Assembly (NCBI GenBank): GCA_910578105.1 | Contig: CAJTPD010000003.1 | Coordinates: forward strand, 62,001-126,000 | DNA: 64,000 bases | Direction of reading: 5' to 3' | DNA from: an uncultured Odoribacter sp. | GTDB lineage: Bacteria; Bacteroidota; Bacteroidia; Bacteroidales; Marinifilaceae | Part shown: positions 17,256 to 26,919 of the stretch, in pieces | Layout of the letters: each line of letters begins with the position of its first letter | Position numbering within the stretch: position 1 is the first letter of the stretch | Program-made: the position numbers and the translations under genes | Notes under the pieces: model-generated | Databases searched by the model: none | What the model was told of the DNA's origin: nothing | What the model saw: only the letters and a program-made list of their open reading frames with translations

Positions 17256-18161
17256 ATGAAGGAGTTTAAACCCATAACTATTCAAGACAAAGAATTAATA
17301 ACCTCCTACATTCTGCCAACAAATGAACAGGATTGTGATTTATCATTTGCTAATTTATGCAGTTGGCATTTCTTAACGGAATCCAGTTTTGCAATCATTC
17401 ACCATCAACTTGTTATCCGTTTTACTAATCCGGAAGGTATACATGAATATTTTATGCCTTTCGGACAAGGCAGTCCGGTACCAGTTATCGAAGAATTGGA
17501 AATATGTGCCAAAGCCCGAAACGAACCTTTGTGCTTACGAGGTATATCACCCTCCATACAAGAAAAACTGGAACAATATTATCCTGCTCTCTTTGAATAT
17601 TCAAGTAACAGGGATTATTCCGATTACATTTACGACAGACAAGCTTTGGCTGAACTCAAAGGAAAAAACTACCAACCCAAACGCAATCATGTCAACAAAT
17701 TTAAAAAAGTATATGAATATACTTACGAAACTCTGAAACCGGAAGCCATACCAGAATGCTTGCAATTTGAAGCTGAATGGTGTCTGAAACACGGTTATAT
17801 TGAAAATGAAAATATTCGTAACGAACGCCGCGCTTTAACCTTTGCTTTTCACCATTTCACCGAATTAAATCTCTGTGGAGCAATCATTCGTATAAAGGGT
17901 AAAATTGCAGCCTTTACTTTCGGCGCACCTATCAATTACAATACCTTCGGAGTACATTATGAAAAAGCCAATGTAAATATCGACGGCATATACAGTGCCA
18001 TCAACCAATATTTTGCTTCTCACTTGCCCGAACAATATCTTTATCTGAACCGGGAAGAAGACTTGGGCATTCCCGGATTACGACAAGCTAAATTATCATA
18101 TCATCCGATTGGATTACTGGAGAAAAAACGGGCCATCAAAAAAACGGCACAGTTTCAATAA
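17256..18161 (+). CDS. DUF2156 (aminoacyl-transferase-like) protein
   Basis: About 301 residues from the ATG at 17256 (MKEFKPITIQD), the start favoured by the internal promoter box; ATGs at 17178, 17205 and 17244 are in frame. The sequence has the GNAT-like halves of the phosphatidylglycerol lysyltransferase C-terminal domain: FANLCSWHF, the YDRQALAELKGKNYQPKRNHVNKF stretch (split here as a basic helix), LCGAIIRIKGKIAAFTFGAP and YLNREEDLGIPGLRQAKLSYHP. Such domains transfer amino acids from aminoacyl-tRNA or act on lipids; the substrate here is unknown. Eleven bases before a GNAT gene, a recurrent pairing in Bacteroidetes. Confidence 0.8.
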   Translation: MKEFKPITIQDKELITSYILPTNEQDCDLSFANLCSWHFLTESSFAIIHHQLVIRFTNPEGIHEYFMPFGQGSPVPVIEELEICAKARNEPLCLRGISPSIQEKLEQYYPALFEYSSNRDYSDYIYDRQALAELKGKNYQPKRNHVNKFKKVYEYTYETLKPEAIPECLQFEAEWCLKHGYIENENIRNERRALTFAFHHFTELNLCGAIIRIKGKIAAFTFGAPINYNTFGVHYEKANVNIDGIYSAINQYFASHLPEQYLYLNREEDLGIPGLRQAKLSYHPIGLLEKKRAIKKTAQFQ

Positions 18162-18172
18162 ATACCTCAACT

Positions 18173-19249
18173 ATGGACAAACGACAAAAGATAATGAATC
18201 TTTGGCGACAGAATTTCCACGATTCGGAAGAATTCATCCAATTTTATTTTGCCCATAAATACAACAACGAAAATGCACTTGTATATGAAGAAAACGGAGA
18301 AGTACTCTCCGCTTTACTCATGCTTCCCTATCCGATGAAATGGCAGGACACCGTAATACAAACCGCCTACATATCCGGTGCCTGTACTCAGGAAAAAGCA
18401 CGTAATCAAGGATTCATGACAAAACTATTGCAAACTGCTTTTCACCAAATGTATAAACGTAAAATTGCACTGAGTACACTTATACCGGCCGAAAACTGGC
18501 TTTTCGATTATTATAGCAAACTGGGTTATGTCCCGGTATTTGAATACTCCTCCGAAGAGTATATTCCCCGGCAAACAACATTTTCTATAAACAAACATAC
18601 CCGAAGCCCTCAAACATACGATACTGCATTAACTGCCCGGCTCTTTCCTTTTTTTCAACAAAAAACAGCAGAATATCCCTGTACTATCGTACACACCCCG
18701 GAAGATTATAAAGCAATAGTCGAAGAAACATACCTTTCCGGTGGTCGGCTAATCTATTCCCAAATTCCTGCTTCCGGTGAAATTACAGGATGGGCTTTAG
18801 CCGTACCAAGCCCGGACAAAGTATACCTGAAAGAAATCCTTTATTCAACGGAACACGAAAAAACAACTTTACTTGAAACCTGCTCCAAAATCTGGCCAGG
18901 TTCTTCCATCAAATACAGAACCCCTCCTCAAACCCTGTATCAGACACCCTATGGCATGGCACGCATCACCCATGCCTCACTGCTATTACAGCACATTGCT
19001 ATTAACCACACCCATCTTTCTCTGACTTTAAAACTTACCGACCCACATATCCCCCAAAACACAGGTATATATTTCTTATCGCACGGGAAATGTGAAAAAG
19101 TAACCACCTGCAACTCGCCGACAGACATTGAAACAGATATTCCAACACTGACACAAGCTGTATTAGGATACCGCATCAACGAATTACCTCCAGCCTTAAA
19201 TGCCCTGTCTGAAACTTGTTTCCCTTATATGAATTTAATGTTAGATTGA
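18173..19249 (+). CDS. GNAT acetyltransferase, Eis-like two-domain
   Basis: 358 residues. The N-terminal half is a GNAT domain: ALVYEENGEVLSALLMLPYPM, YISGACTQEKARNQGFMTKLLQTAF (acetyl-CoA loop with RNQGFM), then LIPAENWLFDYYSKLGYVPV. A second, less conserved GNAT-like/C-terminal domain follows, as in Eis-type proteins. Co-transcribed with the DUF2156 gene (11-base gap). Acceptor unknown. Confidence 0.8.
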   Translation: MDKRQKIMNLWRQNFHDSEEFIQFYFAHKYNNENALVYEENGEVLSALLMLPYPMKWQDTVIQTAYISGACTQEKARNQGFMTKLLQTAFHQMYKRKIALSTLIPAENWLFDYYSKLGYVPVFEYSSEEYIPRQTTFSINKHTRSPQTYDTALTARLFPFFQQKTAEYPCTIVHTPEDYKAIVEETYLSGGRLIYSQIPASGEITGWALAVPSPDKVYLKEILYSTEHEKTTLLETCSKIWPGSSIKYRTPPQTLYQTPYGMARITHASLLLQHIAINHTHLSLTLKLTDPHIPQNTGIYFLSHGKCEKVTTCNSPTDIETDIPTLTQAVLGYRINELPPALNALSETCFPYMNLMLD

Positions 19250-19282
19250 CAAAAGAGTACTGAATCTCCTACCCTTTCATAT

Positions 19283-20944
19283 TCACATAAAAAGCATAAG
19301 AATCAATTGGGCAAATATCACCCGGATAAACATAGATAACGGATATACCGTAGCATAAGAAACAGCAGGATTATCCCCTTCAACGGTTGCATTTACATAA
19401 TTCAAAGCCATGGGATTAGCCATGCTGCCACACAACATCCCAGCCAAAGAACCAAAATCAATTTTCATCCACTTTAAAGCCAACGCAGCAACCATCATCA
19501 CCGGAATAAAGGTAATAGCAAACCCTATTCCTACCCACAACAAACCCTCCGGCCGAAATACAGTTTCAAAAAAATGGACACCTGCATCCAAGCCTAAACA
19601 AGCCAAATACATGGACAACCCCAACCCCCTCAACATCAAATTAGCACTCCGGGTAGTATAAGTAACCATATGCAGGCGGGGACCAAAAGCTCCCATCAAA
19701 ATGCCGACAATAATAGGCCCTCCTGCCAATCCCAATTTAACCGGAAAACTTACCCCTGGTATAGTGAAAGGAATTGAACCAACAGCCAACCCTAAAACCA
19801 CCCCGATAAAAACTGCAATTAAATTGGGTTCTTTCAAACTGATTACCCTATTCCCTAACACCTTTTCAACCTGGCCGATAGCCGCAGCCTCTCCTACCAC
19901 AATCAATTTATCGCCAAGCTGTAATACCAACTCAGGAGTTGCCAGCAACTGAACTCCGGCCCGGTAGATACGGGTAATATTTATCCCATAAGCATTCCGT
20001 AAACGTAAAGCTCCCAATCTCTTCCCATTAATTTCAGAACGGGAAACAACTATTTGTTGAGATATCAACTGACTGTCAATAGCATTCCAATCAATGTCCT
20101 TTTTATTCCAGTCTGCTTTTTCTTCTTCACCAAAAAGAATCTTTAATGCTTCTTCCTCTGCTTCAGTTAAAATAACCAAAAGACGGTCTCCCGCATTTAA
20201 AACGGTATCGGAAGTCGGAATAGTAACCTTCCCGTCACGCCATAAACGGGAAACCACAAAACGATGAGCAACCAGGCCCGCCACATCTTTTAAATTCTTT
20301 CCAAAAATACCTGGATTCTGCACTTTAAATTCAGCAATAAATGTCTGTTTACCTTTATCTTCAACATTGATTACCTGTTCTGCACGCTTTGGAAACAACC
20401 TGCGGAGCGCAATCACAGCTAAAATAACTCCAACTACTCCCAAAGGATAAGTGACTGCACACCCTAAAGCCGGATCAGCAGCATCAATATGCATCTGTTT
20501 TAAAGTCTGCTGAGCTGCACCTAAAGCAGGAGTATTTGTAACCGCCCCACTTAAAATCCCTACCATATCAGGCAAAGAAATTCCGGTAATCACATGAAAA
20601 ATCAAAGCCATAACCGTACCTGCCAAAATAACGGCTAAAGCCAATAAATTCAATGTCATTCCTCCTTTCCTGAAAGAACCAAAAAAACCGGGCCCCACCT
20701 GCAATCCAAGCGCATAAACAAATATAATCAATCCAAAACTCTCGGCATAATTCAACATCTGCGGCTCAATAGACAACCCCAAATGGCCAGCAGCAATTCC
20801 GGCGAAAAAAACAAATGTTACTCCTAACGAAATACCATATATACTGATTTTTCCCAATGCCAACCCAAGAGCAGAAATCATAGCAATAACAACAACTGCC
20901 TGTACGACACTATGTTCAATCAAAACACCATTTAACCATTCCAT
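19283..20944 (-). CDS. AspT/YidE-type putative transporter with two TrkA_C domains
   Basis: 553 residues, inner membrane. Five hydrophobic helices (about 1-190), two tandem TrkA_C/RCK-C regulatory domains in the cytosolic middle (about 205-365, each with GDRLLVILTEAEE or GDKLIVVGEAAAI), then five or six further helices. This is the aspartate:alanine exchanger (AAE) layout; glycine-rich SGAVTNTPALGAAQQ and CGSMANPMALNYVN are the matching repeats of the two halves. The substrate could be a dicarboxylate or amino acid; not determinable. Monocistronic. Confidence 0.85.
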   Translation of the reverse strand: MEWLNGVLIEHSVVQAVVVIAMISALGLALGKISIYGISLGVTFVFFAGIAAGHLGLSIEPQMLNYAESFGLIIFVYALGLQVGPGFFGSFRKGGMTLNLLALAVILAGTVMALIFHVITGISLPDMVGILSGAVTNTPALGAAQQTLKQMHIDAADPALGCAVTYPLGVVGVILAVIALRRLFPKRAEQVINVEDKGKQTFIAEFKVQNPGIFGKNLKDVAGLVAHRFVVSRLWRDGKVTIPTSDTVLNAGDRLLVILTEAEEEALKILFGEEEKADWNKKDIDWNAIDSQLISQQIVVSRSEINGKRLGALRLRNAYGINITRIYRAGVQLLATPELVLQLGDKLIVVGEAAAIGQVEKVLGNRVISLKEPNLIAVFIGVVLGLAVGSIPFTIPGVSFPVKLGLAGGPIIVGILMGAFGPRLHMVTYTTRSANLMLRGLGLSMYLACLGLDAGVHFFETVFRPEGLLWVGIGFAITFIPVMMVAALALKWMKIDFGSLAGMLCGSMANPMALNYVNATVEGDNPAVSYATVYPLSMFIRVIFAQLILMLFM

Positions 20945-21191
20945 CTTATATCCTTTTCACAAAATCGGACACAAAATTAATACAAATAAGAAGAAAAAGA
21001 AAAAGAGAAACCGGACAAAAGAACAGCAACCACACCCACATTATGGGAAAAACCAAAAACATTATTATGTTAAAATATATTTTTTCTGGCATCGTTAAAC
21101 GCTCATTATGAAACATTTTCATCTATATTAGTGTTTAAAATGTAAATTACATTATGTAATTTCATTATAGTATTAAACACAAAAGTATCGC

Positions 21192-21953
21192 ATGAGATTA
21201 ACACAACAAGCACTAACAATTATTTGTATCATCTTAACAGGATTTTACTCCTGCTCCCGCAAAACAACAATACCCACTCACCTGACATATACTCCGGTCC
21301 CCATATTCACTATCCCGGATAGCCTTTTCAAAGAAGTATGTATAGATTTTGCCTATCATGAAATAAAACCTGCGGATTTCTATAAACCAGTATTAGAAAT
21401 CAGAGACTCGTTCACCAACTTAGAAAAACAGTTCGTCGGAGTTGCCGCTGAAAACCTGTTTGCACGCCATCCCGAATTAGTCGTAGATCTGGATAATATT
21501 GAAGAAGGAACTTTCCAATTTCCGTTGCCCGGAGCCAGAGTACTTTCAGATTTTGGACGACGTAACGGACGGATGCATCATGGAATAGACCTGAAAATCA
21601 ATCGCCGAGATACCGTTATTGCCGCTTTCGACGGCATTGTCCGTATGGCAGGATGGAGCCGGGGATATGGGAATGTAATTGTGCTTCGTCACTACAATGG
21701 ACTGGAAACCGTATACGCTCACAATACAAAACATTTAGTTCATTGCGGCGAACACATAAAGGCTGGCACTCCCATTAGTATTACAGGGGAAACCGGACGG
21801 GCAACAACAGACCACCTGCATTTTGAAGTCCGGGTAAACACAACGCCTCTGGATCCTAAACTATTAATAGATTTCGATAGCCAGACACTACAACCCAAAT
21901 GTTTGGTTTTTTCTTTGGACGAAAAAGGAAAAATCAAAATAGAAAACATTTAA
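21192..21953 (+). CDS. M23 family peptidase lipoprotein
   Basis: 253 residues. Lipoprotein signal with hydrophobic ALTIICIILTGF and lipobox YSC at about residue 20. The C-terminal LytM domain has the zinc ligands: HHGIDL (H and D), and HLHFEV, with GYGNVIVLRH and YAHN in between. This suggests an outer-membrane-anchored endopeptidase that cleaves peptidoglycan cross-links, or a regulator of amidases. Both zinc motifs are intact, so it is likely active. Followed 84 bases later by the DedA-like gene. Confidence 0.88.
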   Translation: MRLTQQALTIICIILTGFYSCSRKTTIPTHLTYTPVPIFTIPDSLFKEVCIDFAYHEIKPADFYKPVLEIRDSFTNLEKQFVGVAAENLFARHPELVVDLDNIEEGTFQFPLPGARVLSDFGRRNGRMHHGIDLKINRRDTVIAAFDGIVRMAGWSRGYGNVIVLRHYNGLETVYAHNTKHLVHCGEHIKAGTPISITGETGRATTDHLHFEVRVNTTPLDPKLLIDFDSQTLQPKCLVFSLDEKGKIKIENI

Positions 21954-22037
21954 TAAGTGCCCGGATACCCCTTGCCACAATCGGTAATTTGTTAAAAAGC
22001 CAACCTTTTATCAAACCAGATTGACAGGAAGTATATT

Positions 22038-22538
22038 ATGGAATATGAAATGATTATACTGGCTACAACACAAGCCTGGACTCATTACGGGTATTGGGGA
22101 TTACTGGGAGGCTCTTTTCTTTCCGCATTATTTATTCCTATAGGGGCAGACATTCTGTATGTAACATTATTAGCCCATGGTTTCAATCCCTATATATGCT
22201 TAATTATCGCCACAACAGGCGGATGGTTAGGAGGATTGGTGATATACACCATCGGTTATACAGGAAATGCCCGACACATCAAACATTTGCTTCGCATTCA
22301 GGAAAAACAATTAATCAAACAGAAAGCCAAAATAGAAAAATATGGCAGTCTGTTAGCATTATTGGTATGGATTCCCATTTTAGGAGACATATCAAATGTA
22401 GCTTTGGGATTCTACCACACCGCTCCCGCTAAAACCTTCATATTTATGTTTATCGGCCGGATGATACGTTTCCTTTTTTGGACAATTCTCTACCTGATTT
22501 ATGCCAACCGTTTGATAAAATTCATTGACAAACTTTAA
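22038..22538 (+). CDS. DedA-like (YqaA/SNARE-associated) membrane protein
   Basis: 166 residues, about four membrane segments. GSFLSALFIPIGADILYVTLLAHG and ATTGGWLGGLVIYTIGY near the N-terminus, IEKYGSLLALLVWIPILGDISNVALGFY in the middle: the re-entrant G-x-x-x-x-x-P pattern of the DedA/VTT superfamily, YqaA branch. Members are linked to lipid scrambling or proton-dependent envelope homeostasis; role here inferred. Convergent with marC, with only one base between the stops. Confidence 0.82.
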   Translation: MEYEMIILATTQAWTHYGYWGLLGGSFLSALFIPIGADILYVTLLAHGFNPYICLIIATTGGWLGGLVIYTIGYTGNARHIKHLLRIQEKQLIKQKAKIEKYGSLLALLVWIPILGDISNVALGFYHTAPAKTFIFMFIGRMIRFLFWTILYLIYANRLIKFIDKL

Positions 22539-22539
22539 T

Positions 22540-23130
22540 TTAAAAACTCCCAATCAGAGAATTCAGATTCGTTGTCAATAAACGAACAGCTATTGCCAAC
22601 AAAATAATACCAAAAAATTTGCGCATCACATAAATTCCACTCTTACCAAATAACCGCTCAACATAAGATACATAGCGTAGTACCAAAAATACTACAATCA
22701 TATTTAATGCTACAGCTATAATGATATTCAGAATATTATATTCAGCCCTCAATGAAAGTAATGTCGTAAATGATGCCGCCCCTGCAATCAAAGGAAAAAC
22801 CAAAGGTACTATTGTTGCAGACCCGCAAGGTCCGTCATTCTTAAATATTTCAACCCCAAAAATCATCTCAACAGCAAGCACCAACAACACCAATGCCCCA
22901 GCTACGGCAAAAGAAGAAATATCTACATTAAACAACGCCAACAAAGCATTTCCGACAAATAGAAAAGCAACTAAAATAACGAAAGAAATAATTGCAGCTT
23001 TCCCCGCCTCTATCTTTTGATTCTTTTCCCGCAAACTAACAATAATTGGTATTGCCCCCAAAATATCAATAACTGCAAACAAAACCATAAAAGCACTAAT
23101 AATCTCCTGAAAATTAAAATAAACTGACAT
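22540..23130 (-). CDS. MarC family integral membrane protein
   Basis: About 196 residues with six hydrophobic helices (FMVLFAVIDILGAIPIIVSL, IISFVILVAFLFVGNALLALF, FAVAGALVLLVLAVEMIF, VPLVFPLIAGAASFTTLLSL, IIIAVALNMIVVFLVLRYV, FFGIILLAIAVRLL). The GAIP and P-L-I-A-G motifs mark the MarC/NAAT family; transport substrate uncertain. Start at 23130 (MSVYFNFQE) is preferred over 23163. A TATTTTTG box at 23187-23194 gives it its own promoter, so it belongs to the core genome and not to the island operon that ends just upstream. Confidence 0.85.
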   Translation of the reverse strand: MSVYFNFQEIISAFMVLFAVIDILGAIPIIVSLREKNQKIEAGKAAIISFVILVAFLFVGNALLALFNVDISSFAVAGALVLLVLAVEMIFGVEIFKNDGPCGSATIVPLVFPLIAGAASFTTLLSLRAEYNILNIIIAVALNMIVVFLVLRYVSYVERLFGKSGIYVMRKFFGIILLAIAVRLLTTNLNSLIGSF

Positions 23131-23186
23131 CACATATAATGTTTTAAATAAAACACAATACAATAAAAATGTTAAATTTCAAACAA

Positions 23187-23194
23187 CAAAAATA
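23187..23194 (-). promoter_or_regulatory. Promoter -7 box of marC
   Basis: TATTTTTG on the minus strand, 57 bases before the marC start. Confidence 0.5.
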
Positions 23195-23226
23195 CAACTT
23201 ATTTTCCGGAATGACGTCATTCTCCA

Positions 23227-23489
23227 TCAAAATTTTCGCGGCTCGACAAAAACGATTTTCCGCATGCCCTTGGTAATGATACATTTTTTCAACGAAGGAG
23301 AATACAAGCATTTGGGTGTAACTTCTTTCATCACAAATGAACCGAATCCAGCCCATTTTACGGGTTCGCCAACCGCAAGAGTACATTGGGTTATTTAGAC
23401 TGCCTTATCGAGTACCAATACGATTTTGTCTTGCGGCATGGCGGAGCGAGCTTCTGAAATATGGCGCGAACCAGTTCTTTTTTGTTCAT
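23227..23489 (-). pseudogene. Broken HU/IHF-family DNA-binding protein
   Basis: Minus strand starts MNKKELVRAI, then needs a 2-base deletion to continue SEARSAMPQDKIVLVLDKAV, then meets TAA, then reads GEPVKWAGFGSFVMKEVTP and ends KGMRKIVFVEPRKF. The start and the GFGSF turn are HU-family hallmarks. One frameshift and one in-frame stop make it a pseudogene, unless it is read as two fragments. It begins 3 bases after tatC, as the last gene of that operon. Confidence 0.75.
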
Positions 23490-23491
23490 GT

Positions 23492-24271
23492 TTAACCAAC
23501 CTGTTTTACGATCCATATACTTATCTCATACAACAACCACATCGGCAGCACAACCAATAACAGCGTAAAGACGTCCGACGTTGGAGTAATAATGGCTGCC
23601 ACCACGAGGATAACCACAATAGCATGTTTGCGGTAGCGGCGCATGAAATCGGCGGAGAGGAAACCCAATTTGGCAAACAGCCAAGAGAGAATCGGAATTT
23701 CGAAGACCAGACCCATCGCCAGCGACATAGTCATCAAAGTGGAGATGTAGGATTGCAAAGCGATCATGTTGTCCACTTCGCCGCTGACCTGATAGGTTCC
23801 TAAGAAACGGAACGTCAGCGGAAAGATCAGAAAGTAGCTCACCGCCACACCCAAAGCAAACATCGCATATCCGCCTCCGACCACCCGCACCACATACTTC
23901 CGCTCATTGATATACAAAGCGGGCGACACGAAGCGGAACAACTGATAGAGGATATAAGGCAACGCACAGAGGATTCCGGCACATAACGCCGCTTTCATGT
24001 GGATGACGAACTGCTCGGCCAGTCCCGTGTTGATGAGCTTCACGAGAAAATCCGATGCACCGGATTCCGGCACCAGACCGCTGAGCGAATAGAGCAAACG
24101 GTAAGTGATAAAGTCTGCATCTTTGGGCGCGAGGATAACAGCGAACAGTTCCTCCTTGAAACAGAATGCCGTCACGCCAAACACGACGGCCACGAGCAGG
24201 CTCTTCACGACAGCCACCCGAAACACGTCGAGGTGCTCCCAGAAAGATTGTTTGTCCGTGTCCACCGCCAT
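23492..24271 (-). CDS. tatC: Sec-independent protein translocase TatC
   Basis: Receptor and core of the twin-arginine translocase, inner membrane. 259 residues with six membrane segments; SFWEHLDVFR at the N-terminus corresponds to the conserved F-x-E-H-L signal-peptide-binding motif, followed by FLVKLINTGLAEQF..., LCALPYILYQLFRFVSPALY, ERKYVVRVV (conserved E-R/K), and FEIPILSWLFAKLG. Four bases downstream of tatA. The local base composition is richer in G+C than marC next door. A second, diverged tatC piece lies at about 34.83-35.0 kb in the same orientation. Confidence 0.93.
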   Translation of the reverse strand: MAVDTDKQSFWEHLDVFRVAVVKSLLVAVVFGVTAFCFKEELFAVILAPKDADFITYRLLYSLSGLVPESGASDFLVKLINTGLAEQFVIHMKAALCAGILCALPYILYQLFRFVSPALYINERKYVVRVVGGGYAMFALGVAVSYFLIFPLTFRFLGTYQVSGEVDNMIALQSYISTLMTMSLAMGLVFEIPILSWLFAKLGFLSADFMRRYRKHAIVVILVVAAIITPTSDVFTLLLVVLPMWLLYEISIWIVKQVG

Positions 24272-24275
24272 GCGC

Positions 24276-24470
24276 CTACTCTTTCTTCATCGGTTTTTCC
24301 TCAATATCTTTCTCCATATTGTTCATCCCTTCCTTGAATGAACGCACCCCCTTGCCCAGTCCTTTCATCAGTTCGGGAATCTTCTTGCCGCCGAAGAACA
24401 GCAGCACGACCAACGCAATCAGCAGTACTTCCTGCATACCCAGACCGCCGATAAACAATAGCTTGCTCAT
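24276..24470 (-). CDS. tatA: Sec-independent translocase TatA
   Basis: 64 residues: one N-terminal membrane helix (EVLLIALVVLLFFGGKKIPEL) with the conserved F-G-x-K-K-I-P-E-L turn, then an amphipathic helix (KGLGKGVRSFKEGM) and a charged tail. TatA or a bifunctional TatA/E; no separate TatB is seen. Sits between the ECF-like gene (2-base gap) and tatC (4-base gap), so translation is probably coupled. Confidence 0.92.
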   Translation of the reverse strand: MSKLLFIGGLGMQEVLLIALVVLLFFGGKKIPELMKGLGKGVRSFKEGMNNMEKDIEEKPMKKE

Positions 24471-24472
24471 GA

Positions 24473-24982
24473 TTATTTACGAATTAAACGGTTAATAAAT
24501 GCCCATCCGCCGAATACCTGTAAAAGCATTCCCGGAATGCCGATGCGAAAATCCTGCACGGCAAGATAAAAGTCACCTTTAATTGCCCATTCTCCCAATG
24601 TACCAACGATTTGATAAGCCATAACTACAATAAGCAACATCCATATAGAGACTTTTTTGAAGCGTGTAGCAACAATTCCTGCGAAACCAGCCAATAATGC
24701 CGATTTTAACAAAATTGCAGGTAATCCGCTGACAGCTGGCATACCAAACAACAAGGAATTTATCAGAGGCGAAGCAATGGCTGTAAGAATCCCCACTCTC
24801 CATCCGTATTTATAAGCTCCAACGAGGGTGAAGAAATAGATGGGCAGCCAAGTTATTCCACCTTGCGGTATAAGATGAAAAAACTGGGGAACGACAATAT
24901 TGCCCAAAACGAATAACGAGGCTGCCGAATAGGTTTTCACGTTATTGTATTCCAATGAATAGAGTTTTACTGTTGTTTGCAT
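24473..24982 (-). CDS. ECF transporter S-component-like membrane protein
   Basis: 169 residues from the ATG at 24982 (an upstream frame to 25105 lies inside the TonB receptor gene). Five or six hydrophobic helices: YSAASLFVLGNIVVPQFF, GITWLPIYFFTLVGAYKYGW, VGILTAIASPLINSLLFGMP, SGLPAILLKSALLAGFAGIVA, VSIWMLLIVVMAYQIVG. The P-I-Y-F/G-WRVG layout recalls S-components of energy-coupling-factor transporters, which bind vitamins or metals; no EcfA or EcfT gene is present here. Substrate unknown, possibly the ligand that its neighbour, a TonB receptor, brings into the periplasm. Confidence 0.7.
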   Translation of the reverse strand: MQTTVKLYSLEYNNVKTYSAASLFVLGNIVVPQFFHLIPQGGITWLPIYFFTLVGAYKYGWRVGILTAIASPLINSLLFGMPAVSGLPAILLKSALLAGFAGIVATRFKKVSIWMLLIVVMAYQIVGTLGEWAIKGDFYLAVQDFRIGIPGMLLQVFGGWAFINRLIRK

Positions 24983-25002
24983 ATTGATATATTTGTTTAA
25001 GA

Positions 25003-26919
25003 TTAAAAATGAATGTTTATGCCGCCCATAACCGTTGCTCCCGGCATGGGATAACCGACGTTTATTTCGTATTTCTGAGCCATCAGGTTCTCGCCACGCA
25101 ACCACAGGTCAAGCCATTGGGTCGCAGAAAACTGGCCGCGCAAGTTCCATAATACAAAGTTTTCTGTAACGGGATTATCTCCCACAGAGGTATAAAGTCC
25201 GTCAATATACTGGATACCGGAGGAAACGCTCCAACGTCCCTTGGTGAAACTACCTCCGGCATAAAGCTTGTGTTTCGGGGCAGCAATTACCGGATTTTTC
25301 ATGTGCAGGAAACTATAGTTAGCATCTACCGACCAATACGCATTGATTCGATATGCGGCCATCAATTCCACACCGGCATTATCTATCTTTCCGGAGTTTT
25401 GATTGAGCATTCCCGACCCATTAGGATTGGGCAAGGTCATAATCAGGTTCTTTCCGTCGATGTAGAAAACGTTCACACCATAGTTCAAACGACCGTTCAG
25501 CAGGGTTTGCGACAGGGCTATTTCATAGTTCCACATTGATTCCGGTTTCAAATCGGGATTCTGCGGAGGAAACATATACATCTCACGCAGAATCGGGTAA
25601 CGGAAACCTTCTGATGCAGAGGCTTTCAACTCAATGGCAGATGGCAGATGGAAAGCAAGCCCCGCCTGCGGTATCCATTCCGTACCAATCCTTGAATGAT
25701 TGTCCACGCGAATCCCGGCATTCAAAGTAAGCCATTTACCAATGTCCTGACGGAAGTCCACGTATCCGGCAATCTCATCTTCATGCTTGTCAACCAAATC
25801 ATTGCGAGTTCCCTCTCTTTCGCCTGCCACATAATCAGTCCATGCTTTACCGCCATACCTGAACCAGTCGAATCCGAATGTGATACGATTTCCCTTGAAG
25901 AACTGCGCACTTTGGTACAGCGACACGCCCATCATGTTGTCCCTTGACTTAAAACGCCCGTCCTGCGCAGTCTCACCTGCACTTGGGGTATAACCGTCGT
26001 TTATCCAATGGTTCCCCCAGTTGTAAAAGAAACTGGCCGCACCCGAAGTTCGCTGGTAATGGTTGGTCACGGCAAAAGAAGATACCCCTCGTGTGATGCG
26101 CTGGTAGGCGTCAACGAGCGGAGCCGATACCTGACCAGGATAGGAAGCATTGAAATGCGTCACGTTCACATCGGCATACATGTTCCAGTTATCCGTCACG
26201 TCATATCCCACTTTGGCGTATCCTCCATATTGCTCGAATCCCATATCATCACGGTGTCCGTCTGTGCGGTTGTACGAGCCGCTGACTATGGACGAGAATC
26301 GTCCTTTCCGGACCATATTGGTCAGTTCGGTTTCGAGCGTGTTGTACGAGCCGTATCCCGCATGAAGATTGGTGCGTACTCCGTCTTCGTGCATTTTTCT
26401 GGTCACGACATTGACCACACCACCCATCGCATTCGAACCGTAGAGCACGGAGGCCGGACCTCTCAGAACTTCAACCTTGTCTGCCAATAAAGACTGGTAA
26501 GCATCGGCAATCGGATGTCCGAAAATACCAGCATATTGAGGATGTCCGTCTATCAGCACCATCATTCGTGCCGTACCGCCTGAAAGTCCGCGAAGAGATA
26601 TTCCACCGGCAGCACCGCCCGATACGCCGTAACCCATTATACCACGTGCGGTAGTAAAAAGTCCCGGTACGTTTTCGGTAAGCACAGGCAGCAGCGAAGG
26701 CTGCATGGCTTGTTCTATCTTCCGGCGGTTTACCACGGAAACCGTTTGCGACAGATGGCGCACATCCGTTGCATCACGTGTTCCTGTCACTACAACTTCG
26801 CCTATCGTGTACGAGCGCGTACTATCTGCAACTTCCTGAGCCCGACTTCCTTCGGGATAAAATAAGGAGGCGCACAATATTATAGAACCTAAACATTGTC
26901 GTATCTTTCTATTTATCAT
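25003..26919 (-). CDS. TonB-dependent outer membrane receptor
   Basis: 638 residues. Signal peptide to about 27 (SLFYPEGSRAQ), TonB-box-like segment and plug domain (about 38-155) with EVVVTGTRDATDVRHLSQTVSVV, SLRGLSGGTARMMVLIDG and GPASVLYGSNAMGGVVNVVT, then a 22-strand barrel ending in the aromatic-rich strand finishing with INIHF. It lacks a SusC-type carboxypeptidase-regulatory domain and has no SusD, so it resembles BtuB/FecA-like receptors for cofactors or metal chelates. Embedded in the Tat redox operon; overlaps the DUF1893 stop by 4 bases. Confidence 0.88.
   Translation of the reverse strand: MINRKIRQCLGSIILCASLFYPEGSRAQEVADSTRSYTIGEVVVTGTRDATDVRHLSQTVSVVNRRKIEQAMQPSLLPVLTENVPGLFTTARGIMGYGVSGGAAGGISLRGLSGGTARMMVLIDGHPQYAGIFGHPIADAYQSLLADKVEVLRGPASVLYGSNAMGGVVNVVTRKMHEDGVRTNLHAGYGSYNTLETELTNMVRKGRFSSIVSGSYNRTDGHRDDMGFEQYGGYAKVGYDVTDNWNMYADVNVTHFNASYPGQVSAPLVDAYQRITRGVSSFAVTNHYQRTSGAASFFYNWGNHWINDGYTPSAGETAQDGRFKSRDNMMGVSLYQSAQFFKGNRITFGFDWFRYGGKAWTDYVAGEREGTRNDLVDKHEDEIAGYVDFRQDIGKWLTLNAGIRVDNHSRIGTEWIPQAGLAFHLPSAIELKASASEGFRYPILREMYMFPPQNPDLKPESMWNYEIALSQTLLNGRLNYGVNVFYIDGKNLIMTLPNPNGSGMLNQNSGKIDNAGVELMAAYRINAYWSVDANYSFLHMKNPVIAAPKHKLYAGGSFTKGRWSVSSGIQYIDGLYTSVGDNPVTENFVLWNLRGQFSATQWLDLWLRGENLMAQKYEINVGYPMPGATVMGGINIHF

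Noticed and set aside
23144..23386. 80-codon minus-strand frame near marC
   Set aside because: It is an out-of-frame reading through the HU pseudogene and the marC leader.
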